Both the position numbers and the translations under genes were made by a program. The notes beneath the pieces were generated by a model, which saw nothing but the letters and a program-made list of their open reading frames with translations, did not search any database and was not told the origin of the DNA. This document shows positions 1 to 11,348 of a DNA stretch of 64,000 nucleotides, one piece after another. The DNA lies in assembly GCA_963573315.1 (NCBI GenBank), contig OY752140.1, positions 992,001 through 1,056,000 of the forward strand, written 5' to 3'. The stretch is from Entomortierella parvispora. Lineage: Eukaryota > Mortierellomycota > Mortierellomycetes > Mortierellales > Mortierellaceae. Every line of letters begins with the position of its first letter. Position 1 is the stretch's first letter.

Positions 1-451
1 CAGCATGTGTTGCCCAAGGTGTGGATAATCTTTGTCAGGGTGAATGAGTAAAATGAACGATTCGTCGTTTGGAACCGTAAACATGATCACCTTCAGATCC
101 GTCCTTCTCGCTTCTGTCATTTGTACAACAAATAAAAAGACCATCACAACCAACTGGAAATGCAAAGCACTGTTCAAGTGGGTCCGAGGGGAGGAGGGTA
201 AGAAGGAGAAGAGAGAGAGGAGTAGGCAGGAGAAAAGGCTTTTCGCCCTGGTCGTCCAAGGAGGTGTAAATGTTGTTTTTTTTAGTCGACCCTTGATTTC
301 CAGTTTTCAAATGAATTGAAAAACTGTCGACATGAGAGAAGAGAAGAGAAGGACCAAGAGCAGAGATCGATATCACTTTCTTACACAAAAGGGCCTCGGG
401 ACATTGGGCAAGGTCGTCTGGAGGAAGATCAGGGTCTGAGACTGAGATCAT
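1..451 (-). CDS. Hypothetical protein, 5' end only (runs off left edge)
   Basis: I see an ATG at 449-451 in a good context (ccgccATGA) and exon 1 at 385-451. A GTAAGA donor starts at 384. The next exon begins about position 110, after an acceptor ending AAG, and stays open to the window edge. The joined frame gives about 59 residues. It starts MISVSDPDLPPDDL and continues after the intron with a block rich in hydrophobic and charged residues (KVIMFTVPNDESFILLIHPD) that reads like folded protein rather than leader sequence. The intron, about 274 nt, is pyrimidine-rich on the sense strand. I do not recognise the family. The choice of acceptor is uncertain, because nearby AGs would give a stop. 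The rest of the gene lies to the left of this window. Confidence 0.45.
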
Positions 452-1304
452 GGCGGTTGAACGAGTGAGCAGCTGGTGTTTGATGGTGACACGGGTTAAA
501 AAGAGGGTTTCTTTGCTTGTGATTGACGAGGACGTTGAGTAGATTCAAAGAAGGACGACAAGAGGCAGATGGAGAAAGAGAGAAAGAGGAGGAGGAGGAG
601 GCTAATGGGAGGGAGGGGGATGCGAGCAGGCGGGGTAGTTTGGAGTGAAAGAGAGTAAGTGAGAGAGAGCAAGTGAAAGAGAGAGAGAGGGGGAAAGATG
701 GCCATCATATTACCCCCCAAAGTGAGGCTGGAGAGGCAACCGATGTGTTGCTGACCATGGCCATGATTGGTTCCGCTGACCATGGCCAACTTACTGCATT
801 AAAACAAAGTGGACGTCGGACTCAGGAATGTGCATCCGGCTAGACTTAAGAGGTGCTCTTGCTTGTTCATGTCAGCCAGAATCCAGGGGTTCCCGCGCAG
901 CGCCTAGCTGGACATGGCCCTTTCTAATCAAGGGCTCGATTGGATCGGTCTGCAGATTAGATCGACGGCGGAGCGAGAGCGAGAGAGAAGGAGAGTCCGG
1001 CAGGCAACATCGGGGCAACAATGGGCAATTTCTTGCTTTTCACAAACAAGAGGCATGGTGGAGCGAGTGTGGACACACCCTTCCTTCCGTCCATCCCTGC
1101 CACGCCACCAAACGTGACGGACTGATTGCCTTTGTTGCCTCTCGCTTCTCTCTTCGTCCCATCACCGTCTTCTTTTCATCCTGACCCCCATCGGCATCCA
1201 CTCCTCCTCAGTCCCACACCCTCTCTCTGATCTCGCTTCCTCTTCGTTTAGCCCTCTTCCCTCTTCCCAGCTAGCACTTGTCAACGTTACTTCATGCAAA
1301 AATC
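452..1304. other. Intergenic region, divergent promoters
   Basis: This 0.85 kb separates the minus-strand gene at the left edge from the plus-strand gene starting at 1305. It is purine-rich on the plus strand at 540-710 (gagaga runs) and pyrimidine-rich at 1140-1275, as expected for leaders read outward on both strands. An out-of-frame ATG lies at 1294, just before the chosen start at 1305. Open frames here are low-complexity. I see no convincing gene or RNA. Confidence 0.6.
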
Positions 1305-2640
1305 ATGTCGACACCTCCAGATCTCGCAACCTCGTCCGACTTTGCTGCTACTCTCAGCTCCATACAGGCTTTTCTGAAGAGGAGAGAGATGGAAAAGGAA
1401 AAGGATCGAGCGAAAGATCAAGAGCAAGGGGTTCAAAGAGAAAAAGCAGCGTCCTTGATTACCGCAAAAGCATCTCCTGTCGCCGAGCAAGTAGCCCACC
1501 AGGGCCAGGGCCAGGGTCGAGGTCAGCACGAATTCGCTCCACTTCCGACGCTGTCAAAGTCCGAAGTCCGACAAACTCACTCTCTGCCCTACTCTCATTC
1601 TCCAGGTGTAGACCGTCATGTCGATCCTTACAAAATCAACTTTTCTGGAGACTCAAAGCTTGAACTCAACGATCCAACTAAAGCAAACAAAGCCGCAAGT
1701 GCCGAAGATAGGACTGAAATCCCAGAGTGCACTGAACGGCTTACTGGATCAGTTATCGAAGGACCAAGACCAATTCCACAGAGTCCGAGCCAAGGTGGCG
1801 GTAACAACTGTGATGCTATTATCTCAAAAATCACTCGCTTACTTACATCGAGTGAGGAGAGACCTCTTCTTCTTTCTGCCAGCCAATGTCCAGGACCCCT
1901 ACCAAGAAGTAAAGCCGGAAGTTGCGCTCCGATCAAGCCCCAGATCGTTCGTCGAGCCACTAATTCAGAGACAGACTCGACTCTCCTGGAGCGGGAATCT
2001 ATGTCCATGCATTCTCGCGTCGCATTCCTTTCAGGGTCAAAGTGGACTTGCCAGGAGATCAGTCCATTGCCAAACTTGGGGCCCCTCATGCGGTCTGAAC
2101 CAGACTCGATACCGGTACATGTCACCCAAGTGACCATGCCCTCCACCAGCTGTGAACAAACGGTACTCGTGACGCACACTCCCATCAATTCAAAGGACAA
2201 AATCTGTTACAGTCGCCCTTTCCTGCTAGCGTTCTCAGGGTATGAGGTTCCCCCCTCAAATATAATGGATATTCGGACGGCAATTAAAGAAGGAAATGAC
2301 AAGATGGCGACCTATCCCACTATCGGAGCCGCACAGGCGACGCCATTTACCTTAAGGAGAGGTGCTTTGTCTGCTCGACCAAATACTGAAAGGCACGACC
2401 CATGGTCAAGCAGTGGAAAAGTGGACGACAAACAGCGTGCCCCCACTTTTGAGGTGTCCACAGCATCGCCTTCAGGCCGACTAAGGTAAAGTAAGCGCAC
2501 TCATTTGCGTATAGAGTAATACATTTGTTTACTGACGCGAGTTTATTATTATCGATAGCGGCCCCGTCTTCAAGCTCAACCAGCCTGAAGGATACAGAGA
2601 CTATCCACAGGGCTGCTTCCGTTCTCGCAGTGTGACATGA
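1305..2640 (+). CDS. Disordered protein with eIF4E-binding-like motif
   Basis: Two exons, 1305-2485 and 2559-2640, give 420 residues. The 73-nt intron has a GTAAAG donor, a ttactgac branch-like site and a tatcgatag acceptor. The second exon ends in TGA, and an AATAAA follows at about 2678. Most of the protein is polar and low in order. Near residue 313 it contains YSRPFLLAF, which fits the Y-x4-L-phi core used by eIF4G and 4E-BPs to bind the dorsal face of eIF4E and resembles the eIF4G form YDREFLL. What I infer from this is an eIF4E partner, either a translation repressor or an eIF4G/4E-T-like protein. I see no MIF4G domain, so a full eIF4G is excluded. An upstream in-frame TTG at 1278 is not needed. 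The family is otherwise unknown to me. Confidence 0.6.
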
Positions 2641-2677
2641 AGTCGGGGTCTCTTGCAGAGCGTCCTCACGATCTTTC

Positions 2678-2683
2678 AATAAA
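2678..2683 (+). terminator. Poly(A) signal AATAAA
   Basis: A canonical AATAAA lies about 40 nt after the TGA at 2640. It is 47 bp from the stop of the converging minus-strand gene, so the two 3' ends almost touch. Confidence 0.6.
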
Positions 2684-2729
2684 GTGATGACTTATTGCCG
2701 CCCCTTTCCCCCGTGTTGTCTTTCTAATT

Positions 2730-3419
2730 TTAACGACTCAGCAAGGCAACGGTTACGATTACCACCATCACCGTCCAGACCAGAGTTGCACTCTCGGAGG
2801 ATCCTCTCCACAGATAAGATAGGGAGCCATCCGAGGCTTTGGCCCCTTCCTTTGGTATGAACTGATCCCAGAAATGACTCTGAATTTGATCATCCGCAGG
2901 TCCTGCAGCAGGGAGTACTTTGCCATAGCTGATGGATTGGACGACCAAAACAGATTGAGGGGCCTTGGGTATGCTGGTAGGTGGGGGAGGTTGGGCAGGA
3001 GCGGCGGCCTGAGTGGGTGTGATGGTCAGCGTCAAGGTTGTTGTTGTTCCATTGATAACGCTAACGGTGGTGATGGTGGTGGGCTTTGGTGGTGCTGCAG
3101 ATCCAGTGATAGTGGAGGTCGCTGGTCCACTGTCATGATGTTTATCGCCACTGTTTTGGGTCGGTGTTGGTGATTTACCGCTCGGCGCAATGACACCTTG
3201 GTTGTTGAGGTCAGGTCCAGGTTGAGGGGCTGGAGGAGACGAAGCGGGTGTGCCGTCATTCGATTGAGCAACAACAAAAGTTAGGAGTAAACCGAAAACG
3301 ACAACCTGAGTGAACAGACTCCACCTCCATGACTGGCGATGATGAGGTCCGGTTTGTGTTGGGACGCGAGTTGAGTCCGAGGACGATTTTAATACAAAGA
3401 GCGGTGCCTGTAAGGTCAT
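2730..3419 (-). CDS. Pro/Thr-rich secreted or GPI-anchored cell-surface protein
   Basis: A single coding exon gives 229 residues. Residues about 36-50 form one hydrophobic stretch (VVVFGLLLTFVV) followed by AQS, a plausible signal-peptidase site. The middle (about 52-170) is rich in Pro, Thr, Ser and Ala, typical of O-glycosylated wall proteins. The last residues form a second hydrophobic segment (LVWTVMVVIVTVALL) with only Ser-Arg after it and small residues (GSSES) before it, as in a GPI-attachment signal. The signal peptide sits unusually far in, so a type-II or double-pass anchor is an alternative. A tttttag acceptor lies just before the ATG and a GTAAGC donor near 3508, so the leader is probably spliced. 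The role is unknown; cell wall or surface is inferred. Confidence 0.65.
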   Translation of the reverse strand: MTLQAPLFVLKSSSDSTRVPTQTGPHHRQSWRWSLFTQVVVFGLLLTFVVAQSNDGTPASSPPAPQPGPDLNNQGVIAPSGKSPTPTQNSGDKHHDSGPATSTITGSAAPPKPTTITTVSVINGTTTTLTLTITPTQAAAPAQPPPPTSIPKAPQSVLVVQSISYGKVLPAAGPADDQIQSHFWDQFIPKEGAKASDGSLSYLWRGSSESATLVWTVMVVIVTVALLSR

Positions 3420-5577
3420 AGCTAAAAAGTGAAAAAATGAGAAAAAAAGAACTTTTCTCGTAGCGAGGTGCAGTGCAACGAGGAATAAGAAGAGATGGGG
3501 CTTACTTCCAAGTCAGAAGAGCTGTAACGATACAAGACGGGCTGGTTCGTCTCTTCGGCTTGACACAGCCTTTGCCCAGGAAGGACTCCTTGATTTTTTG
3601 ATTTCACGCTGTCGGTCCTGTCTCCTTGCAGTCTCAAGGTGCCTTCATCCCCAATGAGGTCTGCTGCCCCCTCTTCCCCCTCTCCTTTCCCCGGTCTCAT
3701 TTGTCAGATTGTCGCGGGGGTGCCGAAAAGGTAAGGCCATGATTTTTGAACTATTGACCGTCATTTCAAGCTGAGGGGAGTGACGCCCAAAGAACCCGAA
3801 TGTTCTTTTCCATCCCTATGGGACTTGTGGGGGGACGAGGAGGAAGTTAGACTCCTTTGCTTACGCGACAAGCCAAACACTTCCACATCTGTGAATTCGG
3901 TTGCGGGGGCTGTGATCTGAGCTGTTTCAACGCACAGACAATTGAGCCTTCGGACGCGTCGCGTCTTTCCTACCCATCTGTCCCTCAGGACTCAACTGCA
4001 CCTACCGGCAAGGCCATACAAGCAAAGGGCCGCGTAGTAATGCAGTATATCGGGTCTTCGTTGTTCCTCAAGGAAAGGCAAGAATGTTCAAAGAACGCCA
4101 GGCGCAACCGAAAGAGGCTGCCTCCTAATTGAGTACTGGCTGGGGCGAGAAGGAATCTACCAGTTGAAGAGGGGCACAACAGTGGCGTGCTCCACTCCTG
4201 TAAGTTGTGTAAACGACTGGCAGTCTATTGTCAATTATGACACGCGCATTCTCTCGTCGTTCGCCGAGAGTCTTCTCCTGGATTCCAAGTCCCCCCACCA
4301 GCTGGCTTCTCTTTTTCCGAAAGAGCACCCTCATTTAACATCCGAGTTAGCTATTCTATGTCAATATTTCGAGAGCGTGGAGACTCATTCGTTAGGTAAG
4401 AACATATACCTTTAAAAGTGCTACAAACAAGCTCATGGGATTGCACGGCGTCATCACCTTCTTCCACTTTGGATTGAGTGGGACAGCAATGGTTGATCTC
4501 AATCTCGAGGTGGCTCCGACTCTGTGGAAGGTAGAGAATAGAACAAAGAATCGGCTCTTATTCAGCCCAAGGGAGCCCATGTAAAGGCCTCTGTTCACCA
4601 ACATCATCCTACAACAAAAAATAGCGGGACAGGGTTCCGTCAAGAGGATGGTTGAGGTCCTACCTTTTTTTACATTCCCAAGTTCTTTTATGCAAATGAG
4701 GTGGAAGGTAGAAGACCTTTCTCTTGCAAAAGGTGATTCCAACAGGTAAAAATAAACAACCAAAGACACAAACAAAAAGCAGTAAAAAGGAGGACAATCA
4801 CCACACAAGCAAAGACGTGCAACGTGCTAGATACCAAGGACCCAACATCGGAAGGAAGAGAGGCGGACGGACTCCCGACCAACAGATGGTACAGGAACGA
4901 TAGAGGGAGATGTGGTTGAGCTGTGTACATGTCTGTGGATGTCACATCGCGTCCCGTTGAAGTTTTCGGCATTGGGACTCTGGGACTCCTTCATCCTATC
5001 TAATCAATTCGGCTCTTTCTGTTCCTGCCAATTGAGAGAAAGGCCTTTTTCTCTTCTCCCTCAGCTCTTTACTCACTTTTTGCCTCTTGCATCCCGCCCT
5101 CTCTGGTCTCCATCCTGCGGTTGCACAGCGCCACCTCCCCCAACTCCTATAGTCCTACCTGTTCTGAACACGAACAAACGACAACACATTCCTTTCCACG
5201 CGTCAATCAACAAACAAGAAGAAACTCGACCCTTTGCCACTTTTATTTCTCTCTCTCTTTCTTTCTTTCTTTCTCTTCAACCAACTCTACCGAGCACTTG
5301 TTGGATCACCTTTTTGGTATAGAATAGTTCTCTCTCTTTTCTCTGGCAACCACTTCAGGCACGCGCGAGCTTGTCCTTCATCTGACCCTGACCCTAATCC
5401 CATCCCTGACCCTGACCCCACCTTGACTACTTAACTATGGTCATCCGCTGTCTCTCGGAATAATCCCTTGCCTCTTATCCCTTTTTCGAATCTCCAGCCT
5501 TCTACCTCGCTTTCCTACCATAATTGCCGTGTTCCCGACCAACCTCGATCGTCAAGTCAACAGCGAGGTGAGTGCCA
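3420..5577. other. Unresolved region; possible small minus-strand gene at 4351-4972
   Basis: No family is recognisable here. The best candidate is on the minus strand. An ATG near 4972 opens a frame that could be spliced from a GTATCT donor near 4838 to a strong pyrimidine-rich acceptor (ctaccttccacag) at 4522. The last exon would be 4351-4521 and end in TAG, giving about 100 residues of unknown function. Alternative open frames on the plus strand (3857-4132, 4164-4415) cannot be excluded. From about 5000 onward the plus strand is strongly pyrimidine-rich and looks like the distal leader or promoter of the cyclin gene. Confidence 0.25.
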
Positions 5578-8146
5578 TTCCCTGACACATGCTTCATGAC
5601 GGACAACATCGCAACATCATGGGCGGGCTAATATTTCGAGGCCTAAAGGGCCATCCATCAATGCAACGTCGACTCTTGATTTTTTGCATCCTGCAGATAT
5701 TTAACCGTGAGAGAGTGGACAGGGACAGACCAATGGCCACTGTTTTTGTGCCTCTCATTCTCTCGCATTCTCGTTCTCTCTCCTGACTCCTCGTCTTTCC
5801 GTCATCCCTTTGGTCCAACACAAGTCCCCTCCAGCCCCCCGCCGCACGCACGCACTACCCCACCTCCTTTATTTGGTTATAGGTCTGTCCTATTCAATCA
5901 CTTTCACTCTCTCCAATGTCCGCTATTCCTCCAGCATGCCAGCGTATGAACAGGCCTTGCCCCCTGCTCCTTCGATTGCACCCCTTGCGACTTATCCCTC
6001 TGACCCACCAGGGCCGCATTTTGCCTTCTCCCCATTTCTGGAGCAAAGCCTCGTTTTGTTATTATTGTTCTTTGGATTCGCAAAGGGCCAGTAGTGAATC
6101 TTCCCCCCTTCCATTTTGACCTGAAAAGGACAGCGATTCGAGGACGAGCGCGTCTCTCTCTTTCTCTCTCTCTCTCTCTGTGTGTGTGTGTTTGTGCGCG
6201 CGTCTGTTTTCCCTGGGCATTGGTCATCTTCAACCACACAGAAAGCGCTTCTCCGGCTGGGAGGGCCGGAACCACTACACCATTCACTTCCAGACTCTCT
6301 TTTTTTGTGTAGTGAGGAGATCCGTAGTGATCATGGTGGTTTGTTCCCAGTGGGACCTTTGGCTTTTTGCGGTGGTTTGTCACACCTTGAAAGTCAATGC
6401 TTTGGGGTACGACAGGAACCTTGAGCTGCAATGAAGCGACTGCTCACAGGAGCTGTGCTCAAAGCGAGATCCAGGTCTCGTTTTTAGGGGAGAGAGGGTA
6501 TTTCACCACTGGCGCTCGGTGGGACTATGGACGGATGGGTCTGGCGCTCCAAGAACCAAAGTCTTGGGTGGTGGTGGTGGTGGTTTGTTCATTCTACTCT
6601 GCGTGGATCATTCAGCCTCCTGGCTCTTTTGCCTTCTCTTTCCTCTCTTTCTCTCTCTCTCTCTCTCTCCCACTCTCTCGCTGTGTCTTCTGTCTCTTCT
6701 CCCGCTTTAATATTTTCATTTCTCTCTTCCTTCTCATTCTCCCTCGCAGACCTTTCTCCCTTCTCTCCGCTCTTCTCCGCCTTCATATCCCTGACTCTGA
6801 CTTTGATGCTCGGAATACGTCTACAGTAAAACACACTGCTTGCCCTTTCTTGTTGACTTGTTCAACTCCCAGCCATCGCCCTACTGTTCTGCTGTCCTGT
6901 CAGTCACCACATTCCCCTCAACTATACCACGTATGTATTCGTACCCCAGGACTTTCACTCTCGACGGTTCAATACTGTTCCGGGCCTGCAAACTCTTCAC
7001 CCTGCACCCCTTCTGCTTCTCTAGCTTACTGCCTTTGCACCAGCTGGATACCCGAGACGCCTCCGCGCGTCTAGGTTGTGCTATTTCTGGCTCCTTAAGG
7101 CCCCGCCCTTTCTTTCTCTTATTTGCTTGAGAGTCCTCGCCCGCGTGCTCCCTGTGTTTCCTGTTCACTTGGCTCAGGATGACCATAGAGATGTGTCAGC
7201 ACGACGCGCTGGATGGTCTGTCCAAGTCGTCACTTTGCTATTTTTCGGTTGTTGAAGCTCAACCTCCTGGCAGTGTGTCCTCCCGGCAGGTTTTGAGCTT
7301 GCTGTTTCTATTCTGCGTGCTCGCAGACGCTCTTACTCCAACACACTCTCTGTCACTCTCTTTCTCCTCATCGTGCTGCTCTCTCTCCCTCTTTCTCCTG
7401 TCGAATTATTTAACCCATTTGGGGAGTCGTCGGTGCCAGTCATTGTCTCCTGAAAAACCCATTTGTCCTCCACGTTGGAGAGAGAAGCTCATTTTTTTAT
7501 TCAAGGACAAACGCGCCAGCAAGCGCGTTCGATCCTACAAACAAACATGGTTTTTTTTCCTCCATCCATTTTCTCTCTCTCACTTTCATCTTTTTATATC
7601 CTTCTGATTCTCTCTTGGCTTTGGGACTTGTGTCTAATATCTCACATGCAAAGCTGTGCCTTGTATCCCAATTTTGCCGATATCTGTGCCCCGCCCGCTT
7701 CCTAACACAAATGTCACAATAATCAATGCTACCGACAACACTTCGAGCCCAAAACAGGTTGATGCAGCTTTCGAGAACTAACCCATGCCGCCTTGTCCTT
7801 TTTGCCCTGGCATCTTCTTGTTCTCCTGTCCCTAGTTTTTTTGAAATCCGTCCCAATCTGTGCGACCACCGAGTCCGGAGTGTATTTTTTTACTTTCTCT
7901 TCTTCGCCTTTCTCATTCTGTCATACACCACCAATCCACCTCCATTTTTGAAGTCCACTATTCCTACTTGATACTCATAAGCAATCACTCTTGATCCGGT
8001 ACATACTCTCGCTGACCTCCATAACGATTGCGCCTTGCATTCACTCTCTCACACACAGCACAGAGCGCGTACCTTCCCTCCCTCCCTCTTCGCTCTCTTC
8101 TTTTCTGTTCATTCCTCTCGATCTTGACCACAAACACACATCAAGT
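5578..8146 (+). promoter_or_regulatory. Long pyrimidine-rich upstream region of the cyclin gene
   Basis: This stretch has no convincing protein gene: the frames are Leu/Ser/Phe-rich readings of C/T tracts. A GTGAGT donor at 5578 (GCGAG before it) and a pyrimidine-rich acceptor (cactctctcacacacag) ending at 8058 could bound a 2.5 kb intron in the 5'UTR of the cyclin gene starting at 8147. A CT/TG microsatellite lies at about 6151-6200. The intron is inferred from splice-site form only. Confidence 0.35.
6151..6200. repeat. (CT)n-(TG)n microsatellite
   Basis: Alternating CT dinucleotides pass directly into TG/CG dinucleotides, within the long upstream region of the cyclin gene. Confidence 0.85.
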
Positions 8147-11089
8147 ATGAACGGAATCATCCGGGTCGACTCCCACCAGGGATTGGTGATGAACATGAAG
8201 AAGAAACAACAACAACAGTCGAACATCGAACACTCTAGTCCTTCCTGCAACACCAACAACAGCATGAGCAATGTCAATGGCAAGGCGTATCAACAACAAC
8301 AGCAACATGGCCGAGGTGGCCAGAGGCCTACACTGAACAACGTCTCATCGATGAGTCTGAATCCTCACGCTGCACCTGTTTCAGCAGTCGCTGCACCCTC
8401 CATGATCAGTAACGCGATGACGAGCACTATTGGATGGGCCAAAGATGAGACGGATAAGCTGCTTGAGCTTGAATACAAGGAAGAGATCTTTCAATACATG
8501 AAGCAAATGGAGGTAAGAACTGAGACTTGAACTCCTGTTACACCTCTTCTCTTCTTTCTCCCTGCCCTTCTTCCTTTCATCAAGTCGTGCTTGAGCCATC
8601 ATTGCTTGTCGACCTAGTCGATCGAGTTGCACTTTCAAACCCCTCAGACAAAAGCACTGACCAGGCTCGGAGCAAACGGTTGGGTTGGCCGACAGGCATG
8701 GGGTTGTCAGCCAACCCTGTCAGTCAGTCCGTCCAGCCGTCGCGCAGTGGATCTTCGTCTTTTTTTGTCACTCCTTCCCCTTGCATGCAATCGTCTCCCC
8801 CCCGTGTCCTTGGCTTCCCTTTCCTTTGGTCCCCCCCCCTCTCCTTCCTTCTTTCTCTTTTCGTTCCGCCATTAGGTTGCACCGTCATGCTCCGACTGCA
8901 TCCTTCTTTACTTCGCGAACCAATCCCTTTCTCTTCTTTTATCCGTCTCCGACACATCAGCAACATCAACAACAATCTTCCCGGCATCATGCATGCAAAA
9001 ATTTCGTTTGCCTGACCGATTCACCCCTCAGTTCGTCACTGTTGACTCTTTTGAACTTTTGTCCTGTTTCTTCCCTTTCCCCCCTTTTTTTGTGCATTTT
9101 GGGGTATCGCATGCCTGTCATGCCTTTCGATCCCATTGACACCCAACCTTCTGACATTCCCCTGTTTCCTTTACCCTTGTCTCTTCCCTTCTTTTCTTTC
9201 CAACAAACAAATCACTACGTCCCTGACAAACGAACTAAAAAAAACATGACGATCTTTTTTAGAAAGAAACAATGGCCGTGCCTGAGCACATGGACCTACA
9301 ACCGGAGCTCACCTGGGATTTGAGACCCCTGTTGGTTGATTTCCTGATCGAGATCCATGCCCACTTCTTGTTGCAGCCAGAGACGCTTTACCTGGCCATG
9401 AACATGATGGACCGGTATTTGTCCAAGCGAGTTGTATACAAGAAACATTACCAACTTGTGGGTATGACCTCTCTCTGGATCAGCAGCAAGTATGAAGATT
9501 CCAAGGAACGGTTACCGTCTGTAAACCAATTGTGCAAATTGTGTAGTAATACCTACGATGAGGCGGCGTTCATCACTATGGAGCGTCATATCCTCAAAAC
9601 GTTGGATTACGGTCTGGGCCATCCGACGGCCGAGGCGTTCCTGAAAAAGGATCTGGAGGTGTCGGGTCAGGATGATCTAAGACTGCGTCATGTGGCTCAA
9701 TTCTTGATGGAGTTGACAATGTTCACGCGATGCTTTCTCTCCTTTGGCTCGTCGACCATTGCGGCCAGTGCGTTGTTTCTGGCTCGAAGCATCTGTGGAC
9801 ATCCCTTGGTGGTAAGTTTTACCTGTTCTTTATTGGCTGCTTTCCTCCCCTACCCCCTTGCAAGGGATAAGATGGAAGGTATCCCCCCTTCCGTTTCAGC
9901 TACAAAGACCCTGCATACTTATTATTCCCGTTGCTATTTCTGTGTTCTTTTCTTGCAGATCCCTGAAGATCCAAACGCGTTTGATTGCATTCGGTATTTG
10001 GACAACAGTCTGACCAATGTTTCCAAGACTGTCCACGAAAAGTACGCGCGACAAAGGTTGTCCCAGGCCAGTATAGTGGTCAAGGACTGGGTAGACGCCG
10101 GAGGACGCGCCTTGATTCAGCCCATCTCGACCGAGAGTGGACCTAACAACATCTGGACCTTGTCCAACATGCTTTGGCAGCCACCTTCGCCCATCCCAAC
10201 TACCTTCCCTACCCAGGGAGCCATTGGCCATGCTCCCTCTACGACGACTGCTACAGCGGCCGGTGCAACAGTAGGTACTGGTAGTAACGGCGCCGCTAAC
10301 TCGGCAACTGCTGCCTCGGCTGTCGGAGCGACTACAACTCAGACGATGACAGCAACAATGACGACGACCACGACGACAACTGCCACTGGAGTGGCCGTTG
10401 CGACCACCTCTTCTATGACAACGACAGGAGGATCTACGACCTCGGCAACAGTACCGTCCTCGAACGTCGAGTCTGCCTACAGCAGCGGCAACAGTGCTGC
10501 AGGCTATGGTCACACACAACCGCAACACAACCATCATCATCATCAACAGTCTCAACGGTCGACGTCCACATCACAGCAACAACAGCAGCAACAACAACAA
10601 CCTTCCCACCAGATGCACTCTGGTCGCCATCACAGCCATTCGGCCTCTTCAATACACTCCCAGTACGCACCTAATAATACTACCGTTTCTTCACACCACC
10701 AACACCAACCACAACAACATCATCATCTCTCGTCACAACAGCAACAGGCGTCCCATTATACCCATCCTCACCATCACCAACAACAACAACAGCAACATAA
10801 TACACACCATAATACCAGCCACCACCACCATCATCACCCACATCAACATCAACACCACCAAAGGACAGGGTCCAGTCTCTCAGCCCATCATGTGAGTTAT
10901 GCCACTTTGCCTCAACAACCCCAACCGGCCGTGATCACCCACCAGACCACCTACGATATCCGGTCCTCGGCCAACTCGATGATCGTTGCCCCTTCTTCCG
11001 TCTCCTCCTCCCACTCTGTGCATTCCATTGTAGGGTCTCTGTCGGATTGTGGCGGCTCAAGATGGGTCGATATCAACATGGAAATGTGA
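8147..11089 (+). CDS. B-type (mitotic-like) cyclin with Gln/His-rich tail
   Basis: Three exons, 8147-8512, 9263-9811 and 9959-11089, encode 681 residues. Cyclins bind and activate a cyclin-dependent kinase. The N-terminal cyclin box follows the helix EYKEEIFQYM (residues about 109-118). It has the conserved Arg in DLRPLLVDFLIEIH (R143) and the LVG...SSKYED block with K198 and E200. The second fold follows to about residue 340. Residues 60-68 (RPTLNNVSS) match the RxxLxxV core of a destruction box, supporting an APC-degraded B-type cyclin. From about residue 370 the protein is Thr/Ala-rich and then dominated by Gln and His runs, far longer than typical cyclins (400-500 residues). Intron 1 is 750 nt. 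Intron 2 has no in-frame stop, so its retention would insert 49 residues. B-type against G1-type is not certain. Confidence 0.85.
10570..10870 (+). repeat. CAA/CAG/CAT triplet-rich coding repeat
   Basis: Imperfect triplet repeats in the cyclin reading frame encode Gln and His runs. They have mixed codons, so are not a single pure microsatellite. Confidence 0.8.
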
Positions 11090-11128
11090 GAACAAAACAC
11101 TGTTTTCTTTCGTATTTTTTTTCCAGTC

Positions 11129-11134
11129 AATAAA
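11129..11134 (+). terminator. Poly(A) signal of the cyclin gene
   Basis: AATAAA lies 40 nt after the cyclin stop codon and is followed by a T24 run at 11152-11175. Confidence 0.6.
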
Positions 11135-11151
11135 AAAAATATGAGAACACA

Positions 11152-11348
11152 TTTTTTTTTTTTTTTTTTTTTTTTGTGAAAAGAATAACTTCGTTGTAAT
11201 GAGAAAAGACAATGTATTATGAGATGAACCAATTGTATGCTAGATGGTATAAGAAATGAAATGAGATGAGGGGATGAGGGGATGAGGGGTGGAGAAAGAG
11301 AAAGAGAGGGAGAAGAATCGGCGAGATCCTTTTTTTTTTTTTTTTTTT
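11152..11348. repeat. Two poly(T) runs and GATGAGGG minisatellite between convergent genes
   Basis: T24 (11152-11175) and T19 (11330-11348) bracket a short tandem GATGAGGG array (about 11264-11290). The second T run abuts the stop codon of the MFS transporter; read on the minus strand it is a poly(A) directly after TAA. Confidence 0.85.

Noticed and set aside
5385-5425. CCCTGA/CCCTAA-like repeats resembling telomere sequence
   Set aside because: The units are irregular (mostly CTGACC) with only one CCCTAA, and the locus is embedded between ordinary genes.
10570-10870. Triplet repeats as a CRISPR-like or satellite array
   Set aside because: The units are single codons in frame with the cyclin, without spacers.
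11330-11348. Poly(T) next to the transporter stop as the tail of a retrotransposed gene
   Set aside because: The gene has three introns, so it is not a processed copy. No target-site duplication is visible.
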